A stretch of DNA of 64,000 nucleotides from Muricea muricata. Lineage: Eukaryota; Cnidaria; Anthozoa; Malacalcyonacea; Plexauridae. How positions within the stretch are numbered: position 1 is the stretch's first letter; every line of letters begins with the position of its first letter. Where the stretch lies: assembly GCA_963855995.1 (NCBI GenBank), contig OY979716.1:39619318-39683317 (forward strand), given 5' to 3'. Below the pieces are notes generated by a model. That model searched no databases. It worked only from the letters and a program-made list of their open reading frames with translations, and was not told where the DNA came from. The position numbers and the translations under genes were made by a program. Below, in pieces: positions 14,308-27,601 of this stretch.

Positions 14308-15981
14308 AAAGTTTATAATTTTACATTTAATTCAACAGATTTACTAGTACCACTTTTTCATTGATGAATGGAATTGTTTGGTGTCAAGCAAATTGACATT
14401 ATAAAATCAAGTACTGTATAATGCAAGACACTAAGTGTGGAAAAAACATTATGGCATAAAGGTTTATTGTTCAACACAAGATGCTCTGCCTCTGAAAGAG
14501 CAGTGAGGCTAATTCATGGTAAATTAGGGCAAATTGATATGTAATTTTAGACATTTGCACGGTTGCACCTTCCCCCCTAAAACTAATTTAATTAAACACT
14601 ATTTCTTTCCTCCCAGTTATACAGCAAGTTTGATTAGAGGGGCAGGAAGTCTTTATTCGAACGACACAAATCTAAGCTGTATGGTGTCAAACATGTTCAG
14701 TGTTAAGGATTCTTCAGTACCGGTAATAGGATGTTGACAGTAGGCCAATTAGTATCTTTGACTTTACACATCACAGTGCTTACAAGCATTTATGCTTGTA
14801 ATAATAGGTGATATAAGGTTAAGGATGTAATTCTAATATTTTGTTGAGAAGCATTCCAATAGTTGGCCACATTAAAGCCAAGTCATCATTGCAACCAAAG
14901 TATTTTACTGCCATTCAAAACTATAAACCCTGAGTAGACTTTTACATTACTATTAATGTAGTTTCAACTGGAAAGCCAAAAACTTTTTTACTGGAGCATA
15001 TTAATGCAGCATAACAAATCTTACAATGAAACAGTTTGAGCACTAATGAAATTGTTTGAACTATGAATGTTTTAAGTATATACTATTTTTCTAAGTAAAT
15101 AAATGTTAAAAACTCAACAATGTAGAAAGTGGTTAAAGGCCATTAAATTTCCCTGCTTAGATGATCAGCCAGCCATTGAGTGTGGCTTCAAGCCTTTATG
15201 ACCACATCATAACATGACCCCATCAGGCAATCAAGGCAAGAGACACTATTAAAGCCTTGCCAGTCCAAAAAAAGCAGGTTAACAGAATTGAGCTAAATGC
15301 CTTTATGCATCAAGGAAAATAAAGTAAATGAATTTAAATCTATTTATTTCCAAATACTACCGCGCGAAATTCAAATTTTAAATGCAACACGATTCCATTA
15401 AAATTATAAACGATGGAAGGAAGTAAATATTACACGCTTTATCCATACAAAAATCAAAACAATGTGCTTACCTGACTTTTACACCTTCGGTTGTGATGTA
15501 TTGGGAGTTATTTCTTTGACAATATTGGTTAAAATACTGTTTCTTTTGCTATAAACATCACCATTTATAATACAACGTGCAAAAATATGGAGTCCAAGTG
15601 TGAAGATTCCCGGTGAGCTTTGCGCGCGTAGTACTGCCACTGATCTCTAGAAATAACTGGATAAAAACCTCTTGCCCACGGAACGAAAAATGAAATAGTT
15701 TACATTTTTATCGGGTAAGGAAAAAATAAATACATAACATTCTTATCTAACTGCTACTGGACAACCGGGCGGCATAGATTTGATGTGTTGTGAGAGGTAT
15801 AATCATATTTTGGCTAATATTTTTAACACGTCCAGATTTGAATATCTAAGACTAAGCTCGATATTCTGAGTCGCCATGTTAGGACGGATAAACTGAAGTT
15901 AACACCATGTGAATATGATGATGACAAATTATATATCATTTATATTTACCATATGAAATTCTTCATACTTTTGCTTCGTAA
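14308..15981. other. Host-like non-coding DNA, no gene recognised
   Basis: AT-rich sequence with stops in all frames and only one short frame of no merit (14534-14737). No repeat or RNA gene was seen. Confidence 0.5.
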
Positions 15982-16192
15982 CATACCAAAAACAAGGTGT
16001 ACTTTCTAACACACCTAGATATGTGTTTCTCAAACTTGTGCATGGTGTGTTCCAAAAACACACCATGGTGTGTTTCTAATTATATGTAAAAAGGTGTGTT
16101 AAGATTACACACCTTTGTGTGCTATTGTGCACACCTTGGTGTGTACTAAAACACACCTTGGTGTGTTATTAAACACACCTGTTTTTAGAGTG
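15982..16192. repeat. Short MITE-like element with GTGTGTT palindromes
   Basis: Left end CATACCAAAAACAAGGTGT, right end ACACACCTGTTTTTAGAGTG, which read inward are similar. The interior is a chain of short palindromes such as ACACACCTTGGTGTGTT. The right end matches that of the element at 60014-61232 (AACACACCTATTTTTAAGAG), so both belong to one family. Confidence 0.5.
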
Positions 16193-16499
16193 AAGTCATT
16201 ATCATTCATATGAAGTTAATGAGCTACCAAATGAAAGAGCTGTATTGAAACAGCAAACTGAGTTTAGCCACTATTTGCCTTCTCATGTAGTTAAACTGTC
16301 AAATGTATCTGTTGGACCTCTATACATAGCTCCTAGGTGTCAAGTTCCGAACTGCTGATTATGTTGGTAATTTTATTCACTTGATATGTGCAGTCAAAGT
16401 AATCAACTTGACTGTTGCAACCATATTAGCTTAATGAACAATATTTGGTGTAATTTATCTCATAAAACATTAGATTGCATTTAACTAACATCTAAAAGT

Positions 16500-16812
16500 A
16501 ACTTTGTACTGGTTAAAAAATGTTTTAAACAACCTATTGTTATTAGTTTTACATCCTCAATTAAAATTTCAAACCTATTTTAATAGGTTATAGTATTCTA
16601 TGTTACTGCCATGGCCAATTTTTGGTTTGTATAACCAATTGAGTCGGTCGAATCAACCTATTTGTATTGGTTGTATCTTAGTAAACGAGATAAACGAAGA
16701 AAAATTGGTTATTTTAACCTATTTCTTTTGGTCGTAACCTATTTAATTGGTCAAAACAACTTATTTATATTAGTACTAACGTTTACAAATAGGATATTTT
16801 AACCCATCAGTT
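16500..16812. repeat. Second MITE-like repeat rich in AACCTATT/ATTGGTT
   Basis: The interior is a degenerate series of AACCTATTT and AATTGGTT motifs in both orientations, ending AGTTTTTACAGTG. Structure resembles the element at 15982 but with a different unit. Ends are approximate. Confidence 0.4.
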
Positions 16813-16829
16813 TTTACAGTGCATGTATT

Positions 16830-16967
16830 TAGATGTTGTGTATTGGGTTATGAGTTGTTGAAGTATTAGCTGTTGGGTTATGAGAGGTTGAGTATTTACT
16901 TTTTGTGTGATGAATTAGTCCGTATTGTGAGATGAGATGCTGCTGGGGTGTTGCGAAGTAGTAGTAA
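16830..16967 (+). repeat. Dispersed repeat, copy A (left piece)
   Basis: Matches 29515-29667 and 55833-55970 in order and orientation (GGGTTATGAGTTGTTGAAG, GAATTAGTCCGTATTGTGAG, GAGATGAGATGCTGC). It is cut at the TAA target by the Harbinger element and resumes at 20827. Confidence 0.75.
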
Positions 16968-17123
16968 GGGGCTGTTTATATGAGAGCCGGGACGGGGCGT
17001 TTGCCGGGACGGGATGTTTTTCATCCCGCGTTTATATGGGAATAATGCAACCGGGACATTTTTACCCGGGACGTTTCTACCGATGCTACGATTTTGGCGG
17101 GAAAATTTAAATCTCATGCCAAT

Positions 17124-18395
17124 ATGGTTGAAACAAATACAAAACGCCCTGTATTGCAAGATATAGCTGCAGCTGTTCTTAATCTTTTGACTGCAATTAG
17201 TAGTCTCTTGTTTATTTTAAAGTCTCGTTACCAAAATAGCATGTTAATCTCTTCGTTTTTGAATAAACGAGAGCCTTATTGGAAGAAAAGATTTAAGCAA
17301 AACCATGAGCGAAGGACAAGGCAAAAGAAAGAAAAACCTGGTACGTTAAAGGGCGAACAGACAAATGGTGGCAAAATATGGTTTCTGGAATCTTACCTGG
17401 GGAAAGCTGGAAAAAAAATTTTAGAATGTCTAGAGACAAATTCGAACAGTTAGTCAACGAATTAAACCCTTGGATATCGCCTGATCCCAATTCCCCTAAC
17501 AAGAGAGCTATTTCGTCAATGAAAAAAGTTGGTATTTGTCTTTACTACCTCAAAGACACTGGTTCGCTTTCAATGACAGCAAACACGTTTGGTGTTCATG
17601 CTTCTACTGTGTCCAAAATAATAAGAGAGGTTTGCTCAGCTATTACCCCCAAGCTTGGTCCGAAATATGTAAAATTGCCCCAAACTGAAGATGAAATGAT
17701 AGAGAAAGCTGCAGAATTTGTTTCCAAATACGGCATGCATCAAGCTTTTGGGTGTATTGATGGCACGCATATTCCAATTTTGAGACCATTTGAATATTCC
17801 CAGGACTATTTCTGCCACAAACAGTACTTTTCATTAAATGTTCAAGCTGTTTGTGACTTTAAGGGTACATTCATGGATGTAGACTGCAGGTGGCCAGGGA
17901 GTGTGCATGATGCAAAGGTTTTTGCAAACTCTCAAATTGGTGTCAAACTGCGTAACCATGCTATGCCTATAACTGAGCAGGTTATAGTTCCTGGTCGAGG
18001 TAAAGTCCCAAATTACCTTATTGGAGACCCTGCATACCCACTCACCCCTTACTGTATGAGAGAGTTTGAGAAATGTACCAAAGATTCAGAAGTGATTTTC
18101 AACACCATGCTGAGATCTGCCCGCAACCCAGTGGAGTGTGCCTTTGGTAGGTTGAAAGCTCGATGGAGTGTTCTCACCAAAAAGATTGATCTAGCCTTGG
18201 AGTATTTGTAAGTACTATTGTGAGTCAAAAAAGTGTGTTATAGATCCTGAGCTTGTGAAGTTGCATATTGAGAAACACAGAAAAGAAAATGAAACCGAAG
18301 ATGCCCATCAAAATTCACCTTTTTCAGGGAGTTCAGAAGAAGGTGAAGTGGTGAGGGACATACTCAGGCAATACATTGAAAAATGCTTAAGTTAA
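17124..18395 (+). pseudogene. Harbinger DDE transposase (HARBI1-like), damaged
   Basis: Nuclease of the element. The N-terminal frame starts MVETNTKRPVLQD and includes the basic YWKKRFKQNHERR. A frame change at about 17310-17335 leads into the frame with WWQNMVSGILPGESWKKNFRMSRDKFEQL, an HTH (MTANTFGVHASTVSKIIREV) and the DDE core: D in GCIDGTHIPI, D in WPGSVHDAKVF, GDPAYPL, and E in NPVECAFGRLKARW. At about 18205-18213 the conserved C-terminal segment seems to be missing together with a frame change; the remaining tail (from CESKKCVIDPELVKLH) runs to TAA 18393-18395. Two lesions make it inactive as read. The DDE frame alone is open 17378-18211. Confidence 0.88.
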
Positions 18396-18843
18396 TGGAA
18401 AATAGGGCATTTAGCTTGAGATTGATCAACTTTCCAGTGCAGCAGAGGTTACTGATATTCTTTCATGTTATTGTTTTATAATTCTGCAGTAGATAGCAGT
18501 GTGCAAACTGCAAACTGAAAAAAGCACATTGTAATATTTAAGTAAGACTTTATGTTATGATATAATATGATATGATAAGCTTATAATTGTACACTTTTAA
18601 CAATCAATGAACAAACAGCATACCAACATAATATCAATGTCATATATTAGCAAGATATCTTTGGAAAAATATCTTCTATACCAACAGCAATATCAATGTC
18701 ATATATTCATAAAATCTCTGTAGAAAAATATTTTAAATGTCAAAACATGTAACTTTTTATAAATAAGTTCACTAGATGTGATTAAAAAGAACAATAATGC
18801 CAACAGCAACTGAACAACCATATAAGCTACTACAATATATAAA
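18396..18843. other. Harbinger interior between the convergent genes
   Basis: AT-rich 3' ends of the two convergent Harbinger genes, with a partial direct repeat (TATCAATGTCATATATT at about 18631 and 18690). No coding signal. Confidence 0.5.
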
Positions 18844-20547
18844 TTACTTTGGATCATATGTCTCTCTATGATGAAAGGTAGTGTTTGCTGTTTGGAGTTC
18901 AATAAAATCACTTGAGGAGGGTAGCTGCTGTGGAGGAAAATACTGCTGTGCCTGTCGTAGTTGAGGAATGTGGCAATCTGGTTGCAGTCTGTAAAGTGGT
19001 TGTGGTGAAGCATTATGATAGGAAGTTGTTGTTCTTGCAATGCACTGTCCAATAGCACGCATTGACTCACTCATGTTGTTCAAAGCAGTGATAAAAGATT
19101 CATTAGAGGCCTTTAGCATTTCACGAAATTCTTTACGCTCTGCCCTGTCCTCTTTGGCTTCATTCAATAGAAGAGCATCACGCTGTGCAGCTGACAAACG
19201 TCTTTCGAGATGCTTTCTTTTCTCATCAACCAGTTTTGCAGCATGGTCCTTGTTTGTGGTATTATTTGTCTTTGTATCTGTATTTTCTGTGATATCCTTG
19301 ACACTTTCAACATCACCATCATCTGTAATCAAAATATAAGTCACACATTTATTATAAGCATACATACAAGGGATGATTATAAGAATTTTCTTAAAACAAA
19401 AATCTTCTCAATTCTTATAATCATTATTAGAAGATTTTAGGCAATATGGGAATTATAATAGGGAATATAGATTTTTGACTTTCAAATAAAAATGTGATGA
19501 TGCCACATAATATCATTTTCTTATATAAATGACACGACCTACAATGCATAAACGGTGAAGTTCAGACTGCGGGTAATGAGGTACAGACTGTAAAGAATTA
19601 TTTAACACTACAAAGTATAAACATTTTTTGCTAAATGTTTATACTTTTCAATAATCATTGCATAAAAAATAATATAAGAACTAAGAGCATATAAGCTGAT
19701 TTTCGGGAAAAACAAATGTCTTCTTATGATAATATAAGGATATAAGAAGAAATGATATAAAAAGATTTTGCATCCCTGGTACACACTCATGACCTCAGGG
19801 ATCACGAGGTCTCAATAATTCAGTATGGAGTTACCAGTTAAGAAAAGTCATATTAATTTCACAGCAAAATTACACATAAATACTGATTTCAAAGCAAAAA
19901 ATAAATAACATATTGAATACAACTTTCGAATATTAAAACATACCAGATAACTGGTCGTTGTCAACTGTTTCGTTTTCTAAATTTTCGTCTTCGCTTTCGC
20001 CGACATTGTGGCCGTCGATTTGAGTCATGTTGACAGATGAAGTGTCAATACCGCATGTAAGCGGCTCGGTATTAGGACTACCACCCCAAATCTGTTTCAG
20101 TCTATCGTAGTGTTCGTATACAAATTTGCCACTACCACTGCGCGTGCCATTAACATTTGCTTTTGAGAACCCCTGTCTGAGGTCTTTAATCTTTTCTTGT
20201 ATTCGCTTATATCCACGAATTACAAGTTTCTTACGGTCATTAAACAACGCTTTTTCCTCCTTAGTAGCGGTTTTGTCCGGTTTCTCGTTCTCCAAAGGCC
20301 CAAACAGATCTTCTTCATCTCTATAGATATCGGCCATGTCATCTCTGATTTTTGTGTACTGAGTATGTTTGTCCGCATCAAAGTCGATGTTATCGAATTC
20401 ACACTTAACTTTATAATTTAATAAGCAGCTTATTAAATTGTCGATATGTTCATCTTTAAATCTGAATGCCTTGGCTTTTTTGGGGGGCGGATCTTGGCTT
20501 AAAACATTATCCACATTCGAGGCACTTCTTTTGGCCGCCATTTTCAT
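18844..20547 (-). CDS. Harbinger Myb/SANT-like accessory protein, two exons
   Basis: Harbinger elements need a second protein that binds transposase and DNA. Exon 1 (20547-19944) starts MKMAAKRSASNVDNV, carries a KKAK nuclear-localisation stretch and a trihelix-type segment (FRFKDEHIDNLISCLLNYK ... IRDDMADIY ... SKANVNGTRSGSGKF), and ends at a donor (TCTG/GTATGT). Exon 2 (19322-18844) begins after TTTTGATTACAG, gives DDGDVESVKDITENT, a coiled-coil (KRKHLERRLSAAQRDALLL ... EDRAERKEFREMLKASNE) and a Gln/Pro-rich tail ending ETYDPK. The phase joins cleanly (G+AT). The frame appears intact, unlike the transposase. Confidence 0.8.
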
Positions 20548-20826
20548 GTTATGTGTCAGCCCTTCCGACTGTTTCCGGCAGTGTTCCGAATCTCAATATT
20601 GCAAGTCAGCATAATTTCGTCCCGATCACCCGGGATAAACCGTTTATATGAGGAAAAACGTCCCGCTTTAGCCGGGTCCCGGTTGCTGAAAGCGAGATCC
20701 CGCCTAGGCGGGACGGGGCGAAAAACGTCCCGGCTTCATATAAACGGAACGTGTAAATAATATGGAAACATATACATGCCGGGATCCCGGGTAACATCCC
20801 GTCCCGGCTCTCATATAAACAGCCCT

Positions 20827-22518
20827 TAAGTAAGTCCGTTTTGAATTAGTGCGTATCCGACTCTGTTTGGTCTGTTGGTGTTTATGTGTGCAACATCTAT
20901 CCCAAGGATAAACACCAGACCGTCGACATTTTTTATTGTTTGTAGGAGCATCTAAAAAATGAGAGATGAGATAATGTTTGTATAAGTATTCATTCACACG
21001 GATATTGTGATTAATGCGAAGTGATACCTTTCTGGCAACTCGAAAAACTGAAGGCCAACTCGCCATTAATTTGTTTTCTGATGGATACTAGATGTTCTTG
21101 AACTTACCCGGCACTTGAACTGACCCCCCTTCCCATCTCTGTCGGCAAAAGCTTCGGTTTACGTTGGTAAATACGTGGAGAAAGAAGAGTCCTAATATAT
21201 GCATCACTATAAGTCATTGCATAAGGAAGTTAACCTTACAAGACCACTGATAACATGTATGTAATTCAGTGTGTAAGAAACTTGCCTGTTTTAGAACAGG
21301 TGGAGCTGGGGGAATTTTCATTAGTTCCTTAATAATTCTAGAAAACAAATAGTAGTGTGATTTAGTCCGGATATATTGCATCTCCAAAACACGTGTTATA
21401 GCTTTTGATTTATACAGGGCAAAATTGTAATTATAGTTTGCTTTAATTAAATACATATTTCACAGCATAATGCTTATCTGCAGTGATGAAAGCAGTTTGA
21501 TTGTGAAACTTTTATAGCCAGCATCAAAATTCTGCAAAAGGAAAAACACACGATATCGATGTTATTGAACGTTAAGCTTATTGACTATATATTGCCCGAA
21601 GACTAACTTGGACTGCACCCCCCCCCCCCCATCTCCCCCCTCCAAATGCTAAGTAAAGCTGCGGCAGATTCTGTAGTCAGCCAGCATCTTCGCTGTCCAC
21701 AACCTCTCCCCCCCCCCTTCATTGACGGTAGCATACAGACATAGCAACTATGCACAACTTAGAAAACCTTTCTATATTAACCTTACACTAGAGGGAAATA
21801 CGGAAAGCCTGGTAGAATTTTCATATTTTCAAGACATCTTAATGAAAGAATGATAGTAATAGTATGGTACAGATGCAGCTATTATTGCTCATATGATTTA
21901 TTTAATTTGTATAAGCTATAATTGTGCATATTGTTAGGTTCATTTGTTTATGTTGTGCGCCATTATTGAATGATTGTAACGAATCCAAAAATGCAAGGAC
22001 TATCATAAGCTTAGACTATCATACATAATGTGGTTTTATAAAATTAAATGGCACGTGACTACTGTCATAAAAACCTCCACTGGCTGAACTTTGATGGAAC
22101 AATAGCTAGCATTTTAGATGCACCTTTCTAGCCACCATCTGGAGCTTCCCTGATATCCCCGCGACATTTAACGAGGCCTCGTGACTTGAGGCATCTATTA
22201 AAAACGTTTTACTCGATAAAATGACCAAAAGAAATTAATTTTCAAACGTGCTGACCAAGCAAATCATCCATGTACAGTTCTTGCATGTCAAAATGTCGAT
22301 AATATATTTTTTGAACTTGCCGATTGCCTAGTGTTTATTCTCTATAATGTGGTTCTGTGCTTTTATTTTACTCTTATTTAGCCAGTATAAGATTCGAAGA
22401 GCGTCTTTGTCAAGCAGTTTGCAATTTTAATGACAATTTATTTGTAAAATGTGAAGGACTGTTTAACGACATTCATTTTTCGCACCATTAGTACTATTTG
22501 CACAATTTCGCAACAAAG
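20827..22518 (+). repeat. Dispersed repeat, copy A (right piece)
   Basis: Continues copy A after the Harbinger element and matches 29668-31328 almost throughout (CGTATCCGACTCTGTTT, GACATTTTTT, TCTCCAAAACACGTGTTATAG, CACCATTAGTACTATTTGCAC). Copy B has about 215 extra bases at about 30703-30917 that are absent here. Poly-C runs lie at 21618-21632 and about 21704-21717. No coding signal. Confidence 0.75.
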
Positions 22519-23029
22519 GGCTAACTTCGCATGTACGCGCCTCATTCTCGTGCAATCGTACCTGTAGGTGTATAGCAAAAATCTAAAATTATGGAAAAAA
22601 TTATCAAAGGTTCAAATTTGCAGGAAAACTGTAACAGAGAAGGTTTAATATAGACACTCCTGGTTATCAGCTTGGATACTTCAAGTTACGACTCGGAATA
22701 ATAACAAATAACAAAACGATTGCTTGACTTGCAACTCGTGTATCGGCTTTGGTGCCTCATTCGTAGATGCGCTGGTCAAATAAGAAAGACGACATGTGGA
22801 AATATTGCAATTTGCGGTCAACCTAACAGCAAGAAAACTGCAGCATTTGGATTCATACTTGTACAATAGCACTCTGTATGTAGCAACAATTTACGGGTAA
22901 TGAGTAGTATATATTGAGAGCTCAAAGTTTGGGTGCGGCATTTGAGGGGCTTATTCATATGGGGGGAGATATAATTTCGAAAAAACTACCGCTTTTTACC
23001 TATGCCACTTGTAAATATGCAATCATGCA
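22519..23029. other. Non-coding DNA, no gene recognised
   Basis: Nothing beyond short random frames. Confidence 0.4.
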
Positions 23030-24232
23030 AACCAGGGTCTTTTACCTACGCCGGCGCTGCGACAAAGACCCTGGTTCAGACTGGTCACGTGACAATCCAA
23101 AATCTTGGATGTATTGTAATTAGGGGAGGGGTGGTAGGGTGGCGTATGGGCTTCTTGTGTTCATTAAAAATTATTTTCAACAAGAAATTGATCAAGTTCA
23201 TCAAAAATTGTACTTTTTCTGTGGGAATTCTTTTCGATGCATTGAAGCTCAAGCATGTGTTGCAATAATATATATGTCGATTGTCGAAGCCGGAAAATAA
23301 TGGTTCGAGTTGACGGCGTTTGTCGTCTATAATTCTGTAATCTTTGGTATTTGGGTTCGTTCACATTTCGTGTGCAGCCTGAATACGATAACAGATACCA
23401 ATGGACGCATTTAATATTGAGAGGCGAGATTATTACTGCGAAATCTGTAGAGAGAACTGATACGGCAAAGGGGAGGCAAAATGTGTAAACAATTATATTA
23501 TAATTTTGTTGTATAAAGGAGTGCTGTACTTGAACATTGTTAAGCGAAGAATATTTTTAAAAGTAGTGCTGTAAGTAGTGTGTAACCTATGTTGAATGAT
23601 AATTGTTTTTGTATTCACGATATAAAATTTCTGCTCATATTTGATTCTCATCTGATTTTCAAGATATGCCTATATGTCGCCTCTTGAAAACAATATGCTA
23701 TATCTCTTTTTACATTTTATCATAAGTGCTTCTCCCTTATCTATGACTACAAAAGTACTACTGTGGTCTATGCCGCCGAAGCCCAACTTATCAGGGACGC
23801 CGGAACCTGAAAAAGGTTAGGGAGGGGGCAAACGTTTGTTTAAGGGCACCGACGAAATTTTAAAGGTCTTAAATTCCATATCTCCCAGTTCCGGCGTCCC
23901 CGCAACTTATTGTTACCGTTACTTAGTTTACTTAAACTGTCAATGAAATACTCGTGCTCTTGAATTCAAATGATGACATGAATAAATAATTATGACACAA
24001 AAACAGACAAGAAAAAAACGGACAGAACAATAATTTCAGATCACAAGTTTTTATTTTCTTTCGCCACCATTATATCTCACTCCTTGCATATGAAATATAT
24101 ACTGTAATTGTATCCGGAAACATGTAATTTGATACTTGCCCAACCCCATTAAGTAACCGATTTTTAAGAGTCGCGTGACCAGCCTAAACCAGGGTCTTTT
24201 CCGCAGCGCCGGGCGTAGGTAAAGGGACTCTG
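23030..24232. mobile_element. Non-autonomous element with about 60-bp hairpin-forming inverted ends
   Basis: The left end (about 23030-23092) holds CCAGGGTCTTTTACCTACGC and AAAGACCCTGGTT, which fold on themselves, then GACTGGTCACGTGAC. The right end (about 24170-24232) is its inverted copy (GTCGCGTGACCAGCC, AACCAGGGTCTTTTCCGC, GCGTAGGTAAAG). Between them is a second inverted pair GGGACGCCGGAAC (23792) / GTTCCGGCGTCCC (23887). No coding frame. No clear target duplication was found, so the exact ends are approximate. Confidence 0.55.
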
Positions 24233-25159
24233 TGTCCTTTATAACAGTCCTTTCTTAGCGTTTTAAATTTCAACATATCTGCAATTTTAGTTCATATACC
24301 TGCTGTTACTATATTGTCCCAGCAGAATAGTTTGCATTTGAGACTCAACTTCAATTGTCATTACAAACTGAAAGTTTGACTTCTAAAAAAAGATAAATGC
24401 GATATAATAAATAATATGTATAGCGATACCATACGTAATTGACAAATATACACATACAAACGACTAGAGCTGGTTGTACAAAAGGTAAATAGCGGTATCT
24501 GCCGGATACATTAGTGATTTCTTCAACTTTCTAAATATGTTCAGTAACTGGTAAAACACTGTATTAAAGGTCGGCATTTTCAGGTTAAGTCACTTTTGCT
24601 CTCTTGCGTGTTCAGTATTCCTGTGTCATTGCTTTTTACGTTAAGTTCCTTGTATGTTTGCATGTATGGTGATTATCGTGGTGTTCCCACAAAATTATAC
24701 TTTGAAATGTGGTACTATTTCACCGTTTTGATGCATCCTGAATATGCATGCGAAACTGCAATATGCTATAGTAAGACATACTCGTACACTGGTACAAGAT
24801 TACAATTACCGCTGGGCTATATTGCAAAAGTGTGATTGTTCGTGTTGCTTTCACCAGCATCTGATTTCTACAGTTTGGTACCACCTAGAAATTATTTTTG
24901 ATATATTTTTGGTGTGTTTGCACGCATGCAGATGAATACATGTATTACTGTGAACGAGTGTATGTCCAGGCTAATATACTTTCCTGAACACAAATCGAAC
25001 CTATGTTCTTTGGTATCTTAGCCTAGCTCTGCCAATTGACCTACCCAGTCTGTGATATTTCGAAACTTGTTTCTTCGATATCACTGTATAATATTTGGTA
25101 AATATTTATTAAATAACACTGCATAAATTTGTTGTTTCGTATATTTCACTATCACAACA
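24233..25159. repeat. Diverged repeat DNA
   Basis: About 24270-24460 matches 32930-33115 (TTTTAGTTCATATACCTGCT, GATAAATGCGATATAATAAA). About 24540-24650 resembles 28750-28850 and 55090-55190. No gene recognised. Confidence 0.5.
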
Positions 25160-25601
25160 ATATATGGGATATAGGGGCTATTATTTTTATATCCCACTTT
25201 TCTTCTTAATGCTTGGACTAATTTACCTTGATGCTGGAAACTGCGCTTGATCCAGTTAATAGTCGTTCAGAAAACCTTAGGAAAAGATACAGAAAACATT
25301 TAACTTAATCTTATCTTATGACTTTTTCTCATCGCAGATAAGTATGGTTAGCAGCTAGACTCCATGCATTCTTCATCAACCTTCTTATAACATTATGATT
25401 TTTTACATATTTTACAATTAAGATATACAAACCTGGGATACACAAGTCCAAAAGATAAGGATTTTAAACAAGAAAAGATTTTTGGTATCACCTCTCTGGA
25501 AAGATTTAAAATTTACAAAAATACAGGAAATAAGATCATGCTATTTGTTCAACTTTATATCTTTACTACAATTTCACAAAACATCAATCAACAACTACAA
25601 G

Positions 25602-25640
25602 CATTGTTTTGTTTTGTTTTGTTTTGTTTTGTTTTGTTTC
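25602..25640. repeat. (TTTTG)n microsatellite
   Basis: Seven or eight tandem GTTTT units. Confidence 0.9.
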
Positions 25641-25987
25641 GAGGAAAAATGATGACTTTTAGAAATACCATTTATAAATTTTGAAAGTTTCAGATTGCAT
25701 CGCTACGAGTCGTGTTGACATAACTCTGTGTCAATTTGGCAGCGGGACCCAGCCTTAACCGTGTAAAGAGTATTTAAGCTGACAGTAACTCATAACTACA
25801 CAAATCTACTGTACTTGCGCATAAAATCAGAATTTTGTCCTACCAGTTGGTTTTCGAAGGCAAAATATTGATATGTGATTTGCACAGCTGGTTTCAGTGA
25901 AATGACATCTTCGCGTCAATATTTTTACATTAATACACTCCATATGGCGTGGATAATATAATTTACAATTATACCATGAGCTCGATT

Positions 25988-26046
25988 CGTAATATGAGCT
26001 GATAGCCGACGGGGTGCGTAACACCGAGCTTGGCTATCAGTTCATA
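25988..26046. repeat. Hairpin GAGCTGATAGCC ... GGCTATCAGTTC
   Basis: Inverted 12-bp arms around a GC-rich loop, present only in the extra segment of copy 1. Possibly the end of a small element. Confidence 0.35.
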
Positions 26047-27601
26047 TAAGACGAGAGCGAATGGTGTAATGGTTTTATAATATAATCCTTTAATCATTTA
26101 ATCAAGTTACTCCTAAAACAACAATGACTACATTAGGAAGTCTATACAGGTTAAAGCCCACCTCGTCGGACTCCATTTTGATCTTTACTGGAACAATGCT
26201 GGAAGGCGGAGGGACATTTTCGACGGTCTGAGGAACCTGTTAGCAAAGTAGCCTGTAGTGTTTCTTTGAGTTTATACCCACAACAGACAAGCTAGAAAAT
26301 ATGCCTGCTCACTACAGGAATCAAACCAACAATATCCGGAATAATCAAACTGTCGTAAGTTCACGATTCCACTGTGGCCAAGCTTATTCTAGACTGTATT
26401 GTCGCGAGCGCGATGCTTAATTTGTAAAATAGCTTTTGTAGAAATTCATGATCAGCGGAATCTGCCGTAATTTGTTCTAATTTGAAAACGTCAAATCACA
26501 CGCCCGCTGGAATGACATCACAATAGTCAAACAGTTCTTCAGGGTTCTGCGCACGCGCTCGCTCTGAATAAAATATCAGTGAATAACCGCCATGCAGAAT
26601 GACCATCCTTTCTCATTCACACTTCCTTAAAGTGCTTTTATTGCACAATCTAAGTCTACAATCTTTAATAAAAAGTAACATCTATACAATTTCCCCTAAA
26701 GCATAAGCGCATAAAAACATCTGATAACAAAATTATTCGTCATCAACATCTGTCTCAAATTTAGTACGTGGCTCCAGCTTAACACATCCTCAGTTTACCG
26801 ATATTCCTAAATTATTGGCAATTTCAGTTCTGTGGCAAAAGCTTGCCGTGAGCCAAATCATTTTGGTTCGATTTCTCCTGCGACATCAAAAAACAAAACA
26901 AAGACCCCTCGACCACCCTGAAGATTATGAACATTCCAATGCATAATTTCATAAATAACATCATAAATAACATCATAATCATAGTTCTAAATATGTTGAA
27001 AATGTAAATGATTGTTCAATAAAATTGGTGGGAAAGAAAGTTGTGTCCACATGGCCACACTTCCCCATGGTAAAGCACACCAGCGAACGAGAGCATCCGT
27101 CCTGATCTTAGCATCTCTTGGTCACTTCGCGTGTGAGGAAACCCGGTCAGGACATGATTCCATAGAACCATAACGTTCATGGCCCTTTCCCTCACCCAGA
27201 TCTTGCTTCCCCAGTTTTTTTAGGCTTTTAGTCTTAGAAACTTCGCTTTCTGCCTACCAACAAAAGATTTTCGTGATTTTTCAAAAATGAAATTATCTCC
27301 GAACGCCTGACTTGGTGATTCCCCCCCCCAACGCTAGAAATATAATGCATATAATTCATAAAATTTACTTTGATTTTAAAAGCGATATCATTAAACGGTA
27401 ATATTAAAATATCTGTAATGGTGAATACATCTTATTACGATACACGAAGAACCTGATACAAGACCAGCCCGTAAATACCAACCTAGAAATGATCAGGCTT
27501 TTTGATTGGAGTTTCGAAACAAAACTCATCATTGTTTGTGATTCGTTCTTTAAAAAACCAATTTCTATAGATAATTGTCTTGTATTGTTATAACCAACCA
27601 C

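Larger units (their letters stand above)
16968..20826. mobile_element. PIF/Harbinger DNA transposon, 3.86 kb
   Basis: Terminal inverted repeats GGGCTGTTTATATGAGAGCC (from 16969) and GGCTCTCATATAAACAGCCC (to 20825), flanked by the 3-bp target duplication TAA (16965-16967 and 20827-20829). It carries the two genes usual for the superfamily: a DDE transposase (plus) and a Myb/SANT-like DNA-binding protein (minus). The same dispersed repeat without insertion is present at 55925-55990, where GTAGTAAGTAAGTCCG has a single TAA, proving the boundaries. Confidence 0.95.

Noticed and set aside
18699-19070. 123-aa minus-strand frame
   Set aside because: Overlaps exon 2 of the Myb-like gene in another frame; the exon has good splice and composition support.
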